This document shows, piece after piece, positions 41,540 to 51,125 of a stretch of DNA of 64,000 nucleotides. A program made the translations under genes and the position numbers. A model generated the notes under the pieces. It saw nothing but the letters and a program-made list of their open reading frames with translations. It did no database searches and was not told the origin of the DNA. Location: the NCBI GenBank assembly GCA_018417955.1, contig JACTVC010000049.1, positions 62,001-126,000 on the forward strand. The letters are read 5' to 3'. Position 1 is the stretch's first letter. Each line of letters opens with the position of its first letter. Source of the stretch: Laccaria trichodermophora (lineage: Eukaryota; Basidiomycota; Agaricomycetes; Agaricales; Hydnangiaceae).

Positions 41540-43673
41540 AGTTAAGTTCTCCTGTGATATGGAGCACGCGTAGGTGGAGGCTACCCTTTATGAGGGTGTC
41601 GGCGGCACTGATGAGGATGCTGTTATATCGCGGAAGGCATCGCAAAGTATTGAAGATGGCCACTGTATTATCATTATCAGTGTAAATCAATATGCGCGAC
41701 GATTTTGTAGGGTGTTGTGAGTCATCGATGTAGTGGAGTGCAGACAGGACACACAACGCCTCGAAGTAAAAAATTTGTTCCTTGTTTAATCCATCAGGTA
41801 CAGGTGAGTAGAAGCCGACACATTTGTCAGGCCACCAAAACCCCATACCCTCAAGACAGGCATCACAGTATATCGTGAAATCGGCAGATGAGGCATCCCA
41901 TCATAAATGTTGGATGAGGCGAATCCCTGAATCTTTTTCAAGGTGTCCAACTGCCCAGGACAAGTCGGCGCGAACAGCGTTATTAATTCTGACACATCTG
42001 TTTGGGGCATTTTTGCCACTTATCTTTGCATAGAAGTTGTTGAGAGCAGGTCGGAGGAGAGGGAAGACGTTGAAGCTCCAGTTCATCCAACCAGCTAAGC
42101 GTTGCCATTCCTTTAGTGAAAATCTTCGACGGTTGGTAATGAAATCGGTTATGGCAGCGATTAAGTCTTGCAATGAATCCGGGGGCATGGACATGGTCAG
42201 CTCATTAGCATCGACTTCTATTCCAATGATGGTGAGGACTGAGCCATAGACTTGTTTCTTCTCCTTGTGTGGCAAGTTAATCTCATCCCAGAGTTGTAGG
42301 ATCTTGACTTGATTCGTGGGCATGAACTTTCGATAAGGTTCATACCAAGTCACATTGTCTGTATGCTCGGGACTGAACGAGTCGTCTGAGTATGTTCCCA
42401 GTAACTCCACATTGCGCTTTTTCTTCGCAATCCACGAGACGAGGGACATAAAAGCAATCCAGTTACAACCTGAACCGCGTCCGCCGAAGGCACAATTCCT
42501 GTCAATATGTAAGGAGCCATCAATCCGATTTGCTTGCTTTATTTGCCAATAAGGGTGTACTGGTAGTAGCCAATAAGCTTCGGCGACGTCAGACTTGAAG
42601 AGGGTTCGAGGTGAGTCAGGACTTCGACGATGCATTGATAGGAGAAACTCCCCGAGATGGCGCAGGTTATCTAGTGGGTACCCGACAATGTCATCACAGG
42701 GTATCATACTGTTCAAAGAGCAATTCCCTGCACTTTGGTGAGTAACCATTCACAAATCTGTTGAATGAGGTTTGGGAATGGCAAATACTGGCATGCAATA
42801 CATCCCTGGTAAAAGTTTTTCTCCAAATGCTTCAGAGAAACGCCCCTTGAATATTTCGTGATCACGTTGGTCACGTAAAAATTGGGCTTCCTTGGGATCA
42901 TCCATTTGAGGGTAGGAAAGGTCGAGCGTGTCTGGATATTCTCCAATGTGGGTATCGGCCCATGGCCAGAAACCCTCACGGAGACCACGGCACACTGACT
43001 CTACGAATGGTTGGTTTGGGTGCGATTCCAGGAGAAGTTGAAAGCGGTCGACATAGATGGGGGTAACGATGTCGAAAAGGTTTGGGTTTTCTGTAATTGT
43101 CTTCATAGTGACAGGGTTAGCCAGTTCTGAGCTTGGAATGGTTGGCAGGGGTTTTGCTGTTTCAGACCAATCAGCGGACGATTTGGAGAAATAGTCATAA
43201 CCCTCCCAGATATTATGACGAAGGTACTTAGGTTGAAGGTCTAGAGCTAGATCCTTCTTTACAATCGCCAGACTTTTCGCCGTGACCTGTGCGTTTGCAT
43301 TTTCTGCAGGCATGCTTGAATCGACAGTCTTCGGCTGAGTTCTTGCACCTGTTGATTGAATTATAATGGTGGCATAGTTCGGCTTTTGAGATCGTTCTGC
43401 CTGTGAGTCGCTTAGACGTGAGCCGAGAATGGTCTGACTCAATCCCGTCTGGCATGACGATGGCTGAATAGAATCTGGAAAAACGGTGGGTGTCTGTAAG
43501 TAAAGCATTCTGGCCTCCCCCGACTTCGTTCCTGATGGCAGTATCATACAGGATGATTTTTCGGTGGGAGGATGCGACTCTGGCTGAGAAATGGCCCTCA
43601 ATGTATTCCCCATACTCCCGGAGTTCTCGCTCTCGATGAGGGAAAGCGAATTTAATCGCTTTGATGGTCGCAT
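41463..43673 (-). pseudogene. reverse transcriptase / RNase H of the Ngaro-like element, with two in-frame TGA codons
   Basis: One continuous frame from ATG 43673 to 41463, broken only by TGA at 42752-42750 and at 41903-41901. N-terminal: YLRHNIWEGYDYF, CRGLREGFWPWADTHIGEYP, LLPGMYCMPVFAIPKPHSTDL. After the first TGA: MVTHQSAGNCSLNSMIP, GYPLDNLRHL, KSDVAEAYWLLPVHP, and the catalytic YSDDSF (canonical YxDD). After the second TGA: TIYCDACLEGMGFW, then RNase H ILIYTDNDNTVAIFNTL and HITGELNYVADAI. The first TGA sits where relatives have Arg (CGA), consistent with one CpG transition. Its N-terminus overlaps gag by about 446 nt in the +1 frame, so normal expression would need frameshifting or internal initiation. 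The copy may be dead, or may rely on UGA readthrough. Confidence 0.8.
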
Positions 43674-44745
43674 TCCAGGCGCTCATCCACTCGCCGCTCG
43701 TTTGGACTTTCTTTGAAGGTTCTGATCGGCCAAGGGAGATTTCAGTAGATCCCACGCGTCCAGTGTTCTCCTTAGGAGCGGATATATGGTGCAATGATGA
43801 GAGCACTGCATCGAGGTTGACAGCTTGTCCTCGGACAATGTTGTCCCATTCTGAGCTTGGGAATCCGAGAGGCGCTGTTCTGGAGTTTTGAATCCACTGC
43901 TTAACGGTTTTGAAGTCTCGAGCGAACAAGGAGAGTATTCTGCGTGATTCTTCACATTCCTTGTTTCCGGTGCGTCTCTCTTCTTCTTCTCGAGAGAACC
44001 AGGGCATTTGAGATTCGAAAACTCTACGTTTTTTATTGGATTGCGCTCCTTCAACGTCAGAGTCATTGGCATCGTCATTGGTGTCGATGAAGTCTCCAGA
44101 AAGGGGTCTCTTAGACTTTCTGGATTCCCCGCTGATATGAGATATGAGTTCGTCGATCTCGGCGTCGCGTTGATGGTCTCTAACGTGTGCGGCTCGAGTG
44201 TTTGGTCCTTCAGGGAGCTGGAGTCCTCGTTGGACTTGTTCTCCTCGCCTAATCGCTGAAGCAGCGAGAGCCTCGATTTCGTTGAGGGTACGTGAGTAGG
44301 ACTCAAGTGCTGCATCCTTAGTTTTCTCTGGTTTAGAGGTGTTCGAGTCCAGGACTGCGATAATCTTTGATAAGGCTTTGAGTTTTGTGATTTCTTTCCT
44401 TCGAAAGTCTTCGACAACATCATCCATGAGGTTGATGCTTTCCTGTTCGAAGGATGTGTTTCCACCTTGTACATCCCCTGCATTCGAGTCGTTGCGTTCT
44501 TGACTCTGTAGCTGCTGTTCATTCGGGTTTGTCCCCATGACGATATCGTCTGATTGCTCATCTGGAGTCTCTTGAGTAAGGTCGGGATTCCCTGGTTCGG
44601 GTAAGGATTGTTCGCCTCCAGATTGCCCTCCATTCGATCCAATAGTGCCGGAGGACCCGTGTCTTCCTCCATCCGCTCCAGGAGCGATGGAGGGCTCATG
44701 TCCAGGTTCTGCAGATGCGAAGTAGATGGCATGATCCTCACTCAT
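43228..44745 (-). CDS. gag: Gag-like protein of the Ngaro-like element
   Basis: 505 codons from ATG 44745. It is low in complexity and acidic at the N-terminus (Gly, Glu, Gln, Asn-rich), with a helical stretch (VVEDFRRKEITKLKALSKII), then a region with Trp-rich conserved blocks (MPWFSREEEER, GEWMSAWNATIKAIKFAFPH). At the C-terminus is a Cys/His cluster (CHHYNSINRCKNSAEDCRFK, then CRKCKRTGHGEKSGDC) fitting zinc-binding RNA-recognition motifs of DIRS-type Gag. The open frame 43683-44741 is a shadow. Intact as read. Confidence 0.72.
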   Translation of the reverse strand: MSEDHAIYFASAEPGHEPSIAPGADGGRHGSSGTIGSNGGQSGGEQSLPEPGNPDLTQETPDEQSDDIVMGTNPNEQQLQSQERNDSNAGDVQGGNTSFEQESINLMDDVVEDFRRKEITKLKALSKIIAVLDSNTSKPEKTKDAALESYSRTLNEIEALAASAIRRGEQVQRGLQLPEGPNTRAAHVRDHQRDAEIDELISHISGESRKSKRPLSGDFIDTNDDANDSDVEGAQSNKKRRVFESQMPWFSREEEERRTGNKECEESRRILSLFARDFKTVKQWIQNSRTAPLGFPSSEWDNIVRGQAVNLDAVLSSLHHISAPKENTGRVGSTEISLGRSEPSKKVQTSGEWMSAWNATIKAIKFAFPHRERELREYGEYIEGHFSARVASSHRKIILYDTAIRNEVGGGQNALLTDTHRFSRFYSAIVMPDGIESDHSRLTSKRLTGRTISKAELCHHYNSINRCKNSAEDCRFKHACRKCKRTGHGEKSGDCKEGSSSRPST

Positions 44746-44784
44746 AGGAGTTAGATTGAGGTACGATGATACGCAGTATTATAT

Positions 44785-45152
44785 TGACGAAAAATGAGAG
44801 AAAAGCTCAACTATGAGGATAGAGTGAGCTATTGTAACAACAACCCTAGAGAAGAAAAGAAATTCGCACCTAGCTGAGGGAGTGAGGTGTTGAAACGAGA
44901 GCCCTACAGAAAGGGGGGTTTCATCTCACTCCTCAGCTGGTAGTGCGAATCTAAAATAAGATAAGATCCAAGCGTGGATCATGAAGCGTGTATCCAAGCG
45001 TGGATGTCGAAGCACATATCCAAGCGTGGATATTCAATGAGCAGCGGCTCTGAGTTACGCGTCAGCGGACACGGAGAGTTTGAAGTTGTGCGCGTGTAAC
45101 TCAAGCTTTGGCCAGCTTTCATTGGACTTGAGTAAACAACGTTTAAACTCGA
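44785..45152 (-). repeat. A1 split repeat (5' end of element)
   Basis: 368 bp, identical to A2. The element's outer end is ..TTTAAACTCGA at 45152. The right flank then begins GTAAACTCCC, which continues the older A-like relic seen on the left side. Confidence 0.88.
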
Positions 45153-45399
45153 GTAAACTCCCTGTTGAAACTCGTGTCTCAAGTGTTTGCTCATGTTTCC
45201 AAAAATGTCGTGTGAGTGCGAAAACAGCTGTAAGTAAATATATACAACATTGCAGCCCACATATATGAATACAAATCTAAGCAAGAAACAAAGCGGACAA
45301 ACGACGAGCGAAAAACGAGAGTAAAAAAAGCAAGACTACAACAACCGTACAGATAAGCGTCAACCCCCACTGCGAAGACCCTAAATAAAATATCACAAA

Positions 45400-48300
45400 T
45401 CACGTCCGATCCCACTCCTCCAACCCAGCCCGAACCCCACTCAACGCAATCCCAGCCTCGCCCAACATACCCTGCACACCATCCAGCTCCCTATCCATCC
45501 TTTCCCCACCCTCCCCGCTTCCGTGCTCCCTCTCTCCACTTAACTCCATATCTTGTCCCCTCTCCCCGCTCTCCTCTTGCCTACTTGCGACCTTTTGACA
45601 TCGCGAAGTAGTTCGTGGCAGTGAAGGCGGTAAAGGGACCCCAGACGAAAAAGGTGGTAATGCAGTCGCAGACGACGGAGTTGGGGGCATAGGAAACGCA
45701 GATAAGCTCAAATTAGGAAAAGCCGACGACGAGTGTCCAGTAGTCGACGGAGAGTCCCCTCCTTCCCTTCGCATCAGATAACCAATTGGAGGCGACAGAG
45801 GCGGCGGGAACGACGGGGGATCGTCGAATTCATAGTTCGCGTTGTCGGTAACACGGGGAGAGTGCGAGCGCAAATAGTTGTCACCATTATCATCACTGTA
45901 TCCCGCGACACGGGGAGATCGCGAGTGCGACCTCGACCTCGGTAAAGCTGCTATCGCGCTGGTCGGGATCAAAGGCGTAGCGAGCTCCATTGACACCTCG
46001 CCTTCGTCTGGTTCTAGTAGGTGGTGGTGGTTCAACGGTGAAGGATTCTGGTGGTCGCGTTGAGGAAGCGGTGAAGATGTCTACGCGCAAAAAATTAACG
46101 GAGTAAGGGGGAATGAAGGATGGGCTCACCCGAGATGGTGGTCGGAGCGATCTTTCTGAATGTGTAGCAGGGAACGCCACTTCTGAGAGTTGTCTTCTTA
46201 ACGCACATATCTCATCCAACAGCTCGTTTTCGCGAGCTCTGGTTCTGGCGATCTCGGCACGCAGCCTTTCCTCCGATTGTCTTAGCCTACGAATTCAAAA
46301 AAATGAGCATTTAGATCGTTGAGGACTAAAGACAGCATACCTCGAGCACTCTTCCTCAAGAGCTGCTAATCGATTGATTGTATGTGTAGTAGACCCTTTC
46401 TAAAGAACAAAAAGAATGAGGAAGATACTCAAACGGATAAAGTATGTGTATCGTGTACCCGTTCTTCCTCTGATTTGACCACTAAGCGAAGCGTTGCCCC
46501 TGATCTTCGTGATTTACAGCGGTTCGATCAAAGTCTGGTGTCATTTCAAGGATGGGGGAGAACGTACCGTGTACATTCTTCTTCAAGCGCCGCTATCCTA
46601 TGAGAAGGGTCGATTGAAGGTCCTGCTTCCTCTCTCTGAAAAGAAATGGAATGAGAAAGACATTGTCACGATTGAAGAGAAGAACCTACGTCGACAGGCT
46701 CCTTCTTAAAGTAATAAAAGATCAGAAGAAGGCTCAACGGTTCAGAGAATCACGTACCCGTTCGGTCGGAGGCTCCACAGACTCTTTCTAAAGAGAGGAG
46801 AATGAGTAAAAGGCCCAAATCGAAAATCAGGGAACGACGGAGAAAGAAAGAATCTGGGACACGCAAAGAACCGCAAGTGTAGCCACCATCATACATCGGC
46901 TCATGTATCCCACACAGACCCCACGTCGCATAGGACCCAGCCACCTCAATCCACGTAAACGACTCATCACCCCACACACATTTTCCAACACCCATCCATC
47001 ACACTGTAAACTACTCACCTCCTCTTCCTCCCCCTCCCCTTGCTCTTCCTCCTCCTCCTCCTCCTCCTCCACCACCACCACCTCCTTCCCCTCCCTCTTC
47101 CTCTTCTCACCCTCAACAACCCTCCACAACTCATCCCTCTCCCTCCTAAACACCTCCACCGTCTTTCCAAGCAACGTGATCTGTCGGTCGAGGCCTTCCG
47201 TTATTAGCGCAAGGTGCGTTTTATTCCCCTGATGGTGGCTGAGGGATTGAGTTTCCGTCAGGTGTTGATTGTTGTTGGAGGGAGCGCGTTCGTCAGCCGT
47301 CGTCGGATGTTGGTTGTCAATGGCTTCGTGATCAGTTGACGTAGGTCGTGGGTTGCTGAGAGCTTTGACTACCGTTGAGATAGTCGTTATCTCGTCAGGT
47401 AAAGTCGTGTCGGCAGGCGGCCGCAGGCGACTCGTCCCCTCGCCAGTCTGAGGACGAATCGCTATGTCGCCAGGTGAGGTGGGGCGAATCGTTAGTTGTC
47501 CTGGTGAAGTGGGGCGGATCGTGACATCCCCAGGCACCGTGGTGCGAATCGGAATCTCCCCACGTGAAACTGGACGTCCCTCGGTCGCCACGAGTGACTG
47601 CTTCGCCTGAGACGATGGGAAGCAGGGCGGGGGCGATGCGGATGAACGAGCTTCGTTGAGCTAGTCAGAATCATCGATCAGCAAGTTACTTAGGAAGACA
47701 GAAGGATGTCGTTAGAGGACAGTTGAGAGAACAGGTAGGAAAAAAGAACCATCACCACATGACAAGAAAGACATTGAAAAGGAAGACGCACAACTGGAAA
47801 GAAAGAAAGACCGTATTCCTTGACTCACCCTTTTGAATAAATCCCTAATTTCAACCTCCAATTCCCTATTCCTGGTTGCTGTCAATTCCAGCATTTGAAT
47901 GGCTTCATCGTCAGTCATCTCAAGTGGGGCTTGAGACTGTGACTTTATACCCTCTCCCCCTCGTAACTTCATACCAACTCCATCCCTTAAACACACCTCC
48001 AACTCAGCCTCCCTCCGACACAACTTCGCCTCCAAAGCACACATACGCGCCTCGCACATCTCACGTGTCCTTTCATGCGCCTTGCGTTCCGCATCGCGTT
48101 TGTGTCGGAGGGACTGAATGATTTGGGATGCATAGTTTAAAAGTTCTGCTTCTTCTTCGTTTGTGTTGTTAGGACGGAGCGGATGGAGAGGAACCGAAAA
48201 ATCTGAAGGGAGGGGAAGGTGAGGGGGGGAGAACGGCAGATAGAAAGGACGAGCCTACCGACCGGCAAGACTTGATAATTGCATGCGGCTATGCGGCCAC

Positions 48301-48737
48301 GTACTATAATCATTCGAAACTTGCACTAAAACCATATCATCATCATAAAAATAGAACACTTGAGGAGCACAAATTCAAAAGCGCACCTTTTTCAACCAAC
48401 TTCATAACAGCATCCCTCATATCATCCCTCTCAACCTCCACACTCCTAACCACACCGACATACCTCTTCAACGCCTCCTCGGCCTTCTTCTTCCCTTTTA
48501 CAACGGCGCTCATCTCTTGTGCGTGCGTAGCCTGTAAAGCGTCGAGCGTGTCGAGGGTTGAGAGGAGGCGCGTGTGGATGTGTGTTGTTCGTAAGGTGTA
48601 TGCTTGGATCCGGGATTCTAGCGAGGCGATCTGTTGAAGATGTTACGGTGAGAGAAGGGTGGAATTGAAGGACAAAATCTGACCTTTTCGTCTTTCTGTG
48701 CTAGTTTTTGGGATAGAGACATCCCGGATGGACCCAT
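45400..48737 (-). CDS. large coiled-coil protein, 11 exons, unknown function
   Basis: Model on the minus strand: 48737-48684, 48630-48387, 48202-47829, 47660-47019, 46787-46758, 46704-46690, 46635-46568, 46504-46459, 46399-46341, 46286-46130, 46080-45400; 789 codons plus stop. Every join keeps phase with GT..AG. Exons 1-3 are coiled coil (LAQKDEK, IASLESRIQAYTLR, EVERDDMRDAVMKLV, ALEAKLCRREAELEVCL). Exon 4 has four 10-residue repeats (GDVTIRPTSP type), another helix (RRERDELWRVVEGEKRKRE) and a Glu run. Exons 5-9 are tiny. Exon 10 is coiled coil (RLRQSEERLRAEIARTRAR). Exon 11 is disordered, rich in Ser, Pro and Arg. A scaffold or cytoskeletal role is a guess. The 231-nt intron 4 could hide another exon. 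A decayed copy of exon 11 lies at 17.5 kb. Confidence 0.68.
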
Positions 48738-48789
48738 TACATTCGTTATAGCTGCAAGGAAAGCATTCGAGTTGTCAGAAAACCAACTT

Positions 48790-48960
48790 TCAAGTCGAAC
48801 CTGGGTTAGGGTTACTGAAATCTTATCTTATCTTATCGTCAACCGAGAAAGCGACTAAACTCTTCGCTCCTACAACCTCACGATGCGGATTGTCGAAGAG
48901 GCGAATAAAGCTGAGAGCATTGTTGGCCAACCAGAGCTTGTAAGTGCCATGTCAGTCTCG
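48790..48960 (+). pseudogene. truncated duplicate of the promoter and first exon of the 49388 gene
   Basis: It parallels 49290-49470: CAAGTCGAACCTGGGTTAGG, GTTAC, CTTATCTTATCTTATC, CTACAACCTCA, then ATGCGGATTGTCG at 48883 and a donor GTAAGTGCC. No downstream exons follow, so the copy is cut off. It sits only about 50-150 bp upstream of the divergent coiled-coil gene (start 48737) and may serve as its promoter. Confidence 0.65.
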
Positions 48961-49302
48961 CCACTTTTGATTTGATCATGAAATGAGAAATTAGTTGGAA
49001 ATTAGACAAAAAACAAGCGACCAACTCTAATTTAACCTTAGATGATTCTTAGCGCAAGCGAGCCAGTACGTACATCAGTGCTTTCGTGCTTTACTTTTTC
49101 TATTTTGGAAAGCAGTCAAACTGCGGAAAAGCTATAAATTCAAGAAGCCACACTCAGTTGGGGGTTGGTTGGGGCTCCGATAATGACGATCAGCAATTAT
49201 CCATGCTGTCGATCCGGTGTGGTAGTGAATATTTTCTATTGGTGAGCGCGATTGCCTTAACAGCAAAAAAATACCAGCCAGACTTGTCACTTCAAGTCGA
49301 AC

Positions 49303-49345
49303 CTGGGTTAGGGTTACTCTACTAGGAGTCTTATCTTATCTTATC
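49303..49345 (+). promoter_or_regulatory. candidate promoter elements: TTAGGGTT box and triple GATA motif
   Basis: CTGGGTTAGGGTTAC (49303-49317) resembles a telobox, and CTTATCTTATCTTATC (49330-49345) is three GATA-factor core sites in tandem (GATAAG on the other strand). Both recur at 48801-48815 and 48822-48837. They lie 43-85 bp before ATG 49388. GATA factors regulate nitrogen, iron and light responses in fungi. Binding here is inferred. Confidence 0.4.
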
Positions 49346-49387
49346 ATCATCTTTGCTCCCACCAGCACTGCGACCTACAACCTCAGC

Positions 49388-50933
49388 ATGCGGATTGTCG
49401 GAGAGGCGCATAAAGCTGAAAACACGGTTGGCCAAGCTTCATTGGGTAGCCGTGGAGTAACTGAGCAAGTAAGTGTTATAACATACGTCAATCCCGCCAC
49501 TTCTAACCTGAAACCAATAATGAGACGCAATGCGAACACCGTAGCAGTGCGCATTTTTCGTCATAGTACATGTCGTCCACTTCACATAATACGCGCAGTA
49601 TACTATCGTTTATATACCGAACAAGGCCCACTCGAATCAAGCAAGCCAATCTTCTCCAATGATTCCTTCATCAGCCGTATCTCGTCTAGATCAGTACGAC
49701 CCCCTCATACAGCCGCCTCACTGAAGCGGTGCGTCTGCAAGATTGAAGAAGTGGAACTTGGTCCGGAAAAGAGCACTTTGTATCTGTCACTGTCTGAAAC
49801 AGACCCTCCGGATGATTCTGCTCGTCTTGCGCTCCGTGGGAACTCTGCTGGGCCAGGATCATCTGAGGTCGATCCCGTAGTTTTCGTTATTGATAAGGAC
49901 GCCGCTGAGAAGCGCCCGAAGCCTGCGAATAAGGCGGGCTCAGTTGAACTGCCCATATGGAAGGTTGAACAAAAATATGGTGCGCGTTCCGCTTTTATTC
50001 TCCAAAATCTTCAATATTCACTCCCACCAGTTTATTACCGACTTTACGACGACGACAGCGAAGCCATTTCAAAAACCTCATTTGACGCGGACGACTCTTC
50101 CTTGGGTCGCATCGACACATTTTTCGTTCCACCACCGCACACAATCGCTTCCTTGAAAAATTGTCTCGTTCATGTAGAAGGGGTCTCGAGCCATAATGTT
50201 CAATTGCTTGAAAACGAGGATGGAGAAGTTGCCTTGAACGATGACGATCCCATCGCCCTTCTCACTGACAACTATCTGGGCTCAAAAAAGGGTCAGCCGA
50301 TAGTGTTCACGTATGCACGTCAGAACGCTTCTGCTGAAACGACGGTACCTGAGGAGAGTGTTACCTCCTTTTCTCGAGTCTTTACCCCGCCAAAGTCTCC
50401 AATTCACGGCCCCGAAATCGTGAGCCTTTCACCCTTCATCTCTGCCACATACTCACTTACCCTTGTTCCAGATAGTAGCAATCCACTCAGTCTTCTTCCC
50501 AAACCACTACCTCAGCCTCGACGCAACAGGCGTTACCCAATACACGGATTTCGGCGGAGGCGAAATCAAAACCCCCACGTCCATCTCCGCCCACCAAACC
50601 TTCTTCCTCCAACAAAACGACGCTGACGGGACCGTATGCTTCAAATCCACCGCCTTCAACGACGTCTATATTCGTATGGACGGTGGTAACGTCCCACGGG
50701 ATACCGCCCTTCCAGCAGGCGGGGGTTTTGTTAATGGACAATATACAGCGAACCTCTGGGAAAAGTTCTACATCCGTAAGAAAGAGAAAGATAATGGAAA
50801 GAATACGGTGGTGGGCATTGAATCCGCTGCGTTTCCGGGGAGATATTTGAGGTTGGACGCACATGACGGAGTCGTTAATGTGCAGGGTGTTTTTGAGAGC
50901 TTGGAAGAATTCGAGATTTTAATCGTTGGGTAG
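49388..50933 (+). CDS. protein with two copies of an unnamed basidiomycete domain and a trefoil-like C-terminus
   Basis: Model: 49388-50419 and 50472-50933, with a 52-nt intron (GTGAGC..CAG) in phase 0. 497 codons plus stop. The first exon has two versions of one domain: VYYRLYTEQG.. PPHTAASLKRC and VYYRLYDDDS.. SLGRIDTFFVPPPHTIASLK. I know this pattern from uncharacterised Agaricomycete proteins. The second exon (IVAIHSVFFPNHYLSLDA, AFNDVYIRMDGG, AFPGRYLRLDAHDG, EEFEILIVG) has repeated Phe-Tyr-Leu strands like a beta-trefoil of the lectin/fascin kind. The N-terminal 60 codons are uncertain: a donor-like GTAAGT at about 49469 suggests an intron there. Function unknown; carbohydrate binding is only a possibility. 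Confidence 0.6.
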
Positions 50934-51125
50934 ATAAAATTTGTACCCCAACATGTTCTACAATTTTGTTGCTACACATTCCAGCTGTGCTTCAAGATGG
51001 TGCTCTCACCCAAAAAAATATCGCAAGTGAGTCTTGACACTCCTAAGATAGATAATTTACGAGTATACTACTATTATGCATTTTTTCATCAATCCTGTCA
51101 TCGGCGACACTCCGTTTATAACGGT

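Larger units (their letters stand above)
39485..45152 (-). mobile_element. tyrosine-recombinase retrotransposon, DIRS order, Ngaro/PAT-like split direct repeats
   Basis: Read on the minus strand the order is A1 (45152-44785), gag, RT/RNase H, tyrosine recombinase, B1 (40138-40018), A2 (40019-39652), a 46-bp spacer, and B2 (39605-39485). The A copies (368 bp) and the B copies (121 bp) are each identical as read. The A1-ORFs-B1-A2-B2 layout is the split-direct-repeat arrangement known from PAT and Ngaro elements, which use a tyrosine recombinase instead of an integrase and make no target duplication. None is seen here. Length is 5668 bp. The identical repeats imply recent insertion, although RT carries two stop codons. 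Confidence 0.88.

Noticed and set aside
41463..43673. Repeat-induced point mutation of the Ngaro element
   Set aside because: Only two nonsense changes, while A and B repeats remain identical. RIP would leave many C-to-T changes in all repeated parts.
43683..44741. 352-codon ORF within the Ngaro gag
   Set aside because: It is a shadow frame of the Cys/His-bearing Gag and shows only Ser/Leu-rich accidental composition.
47040..47095. CTC/CAC microsatellite as a separate regulatory repeat
   Set aside because: It is explained as codons for a Glu run and adjacent Val residues in exon 4 of the minus-strand coiled-coil gene.
48801..49317. TTAGGGTT motifs as an internal telomere tract
   Set aside because: Only one and a half units at each place, each within a duplicated promoter block. 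No array.
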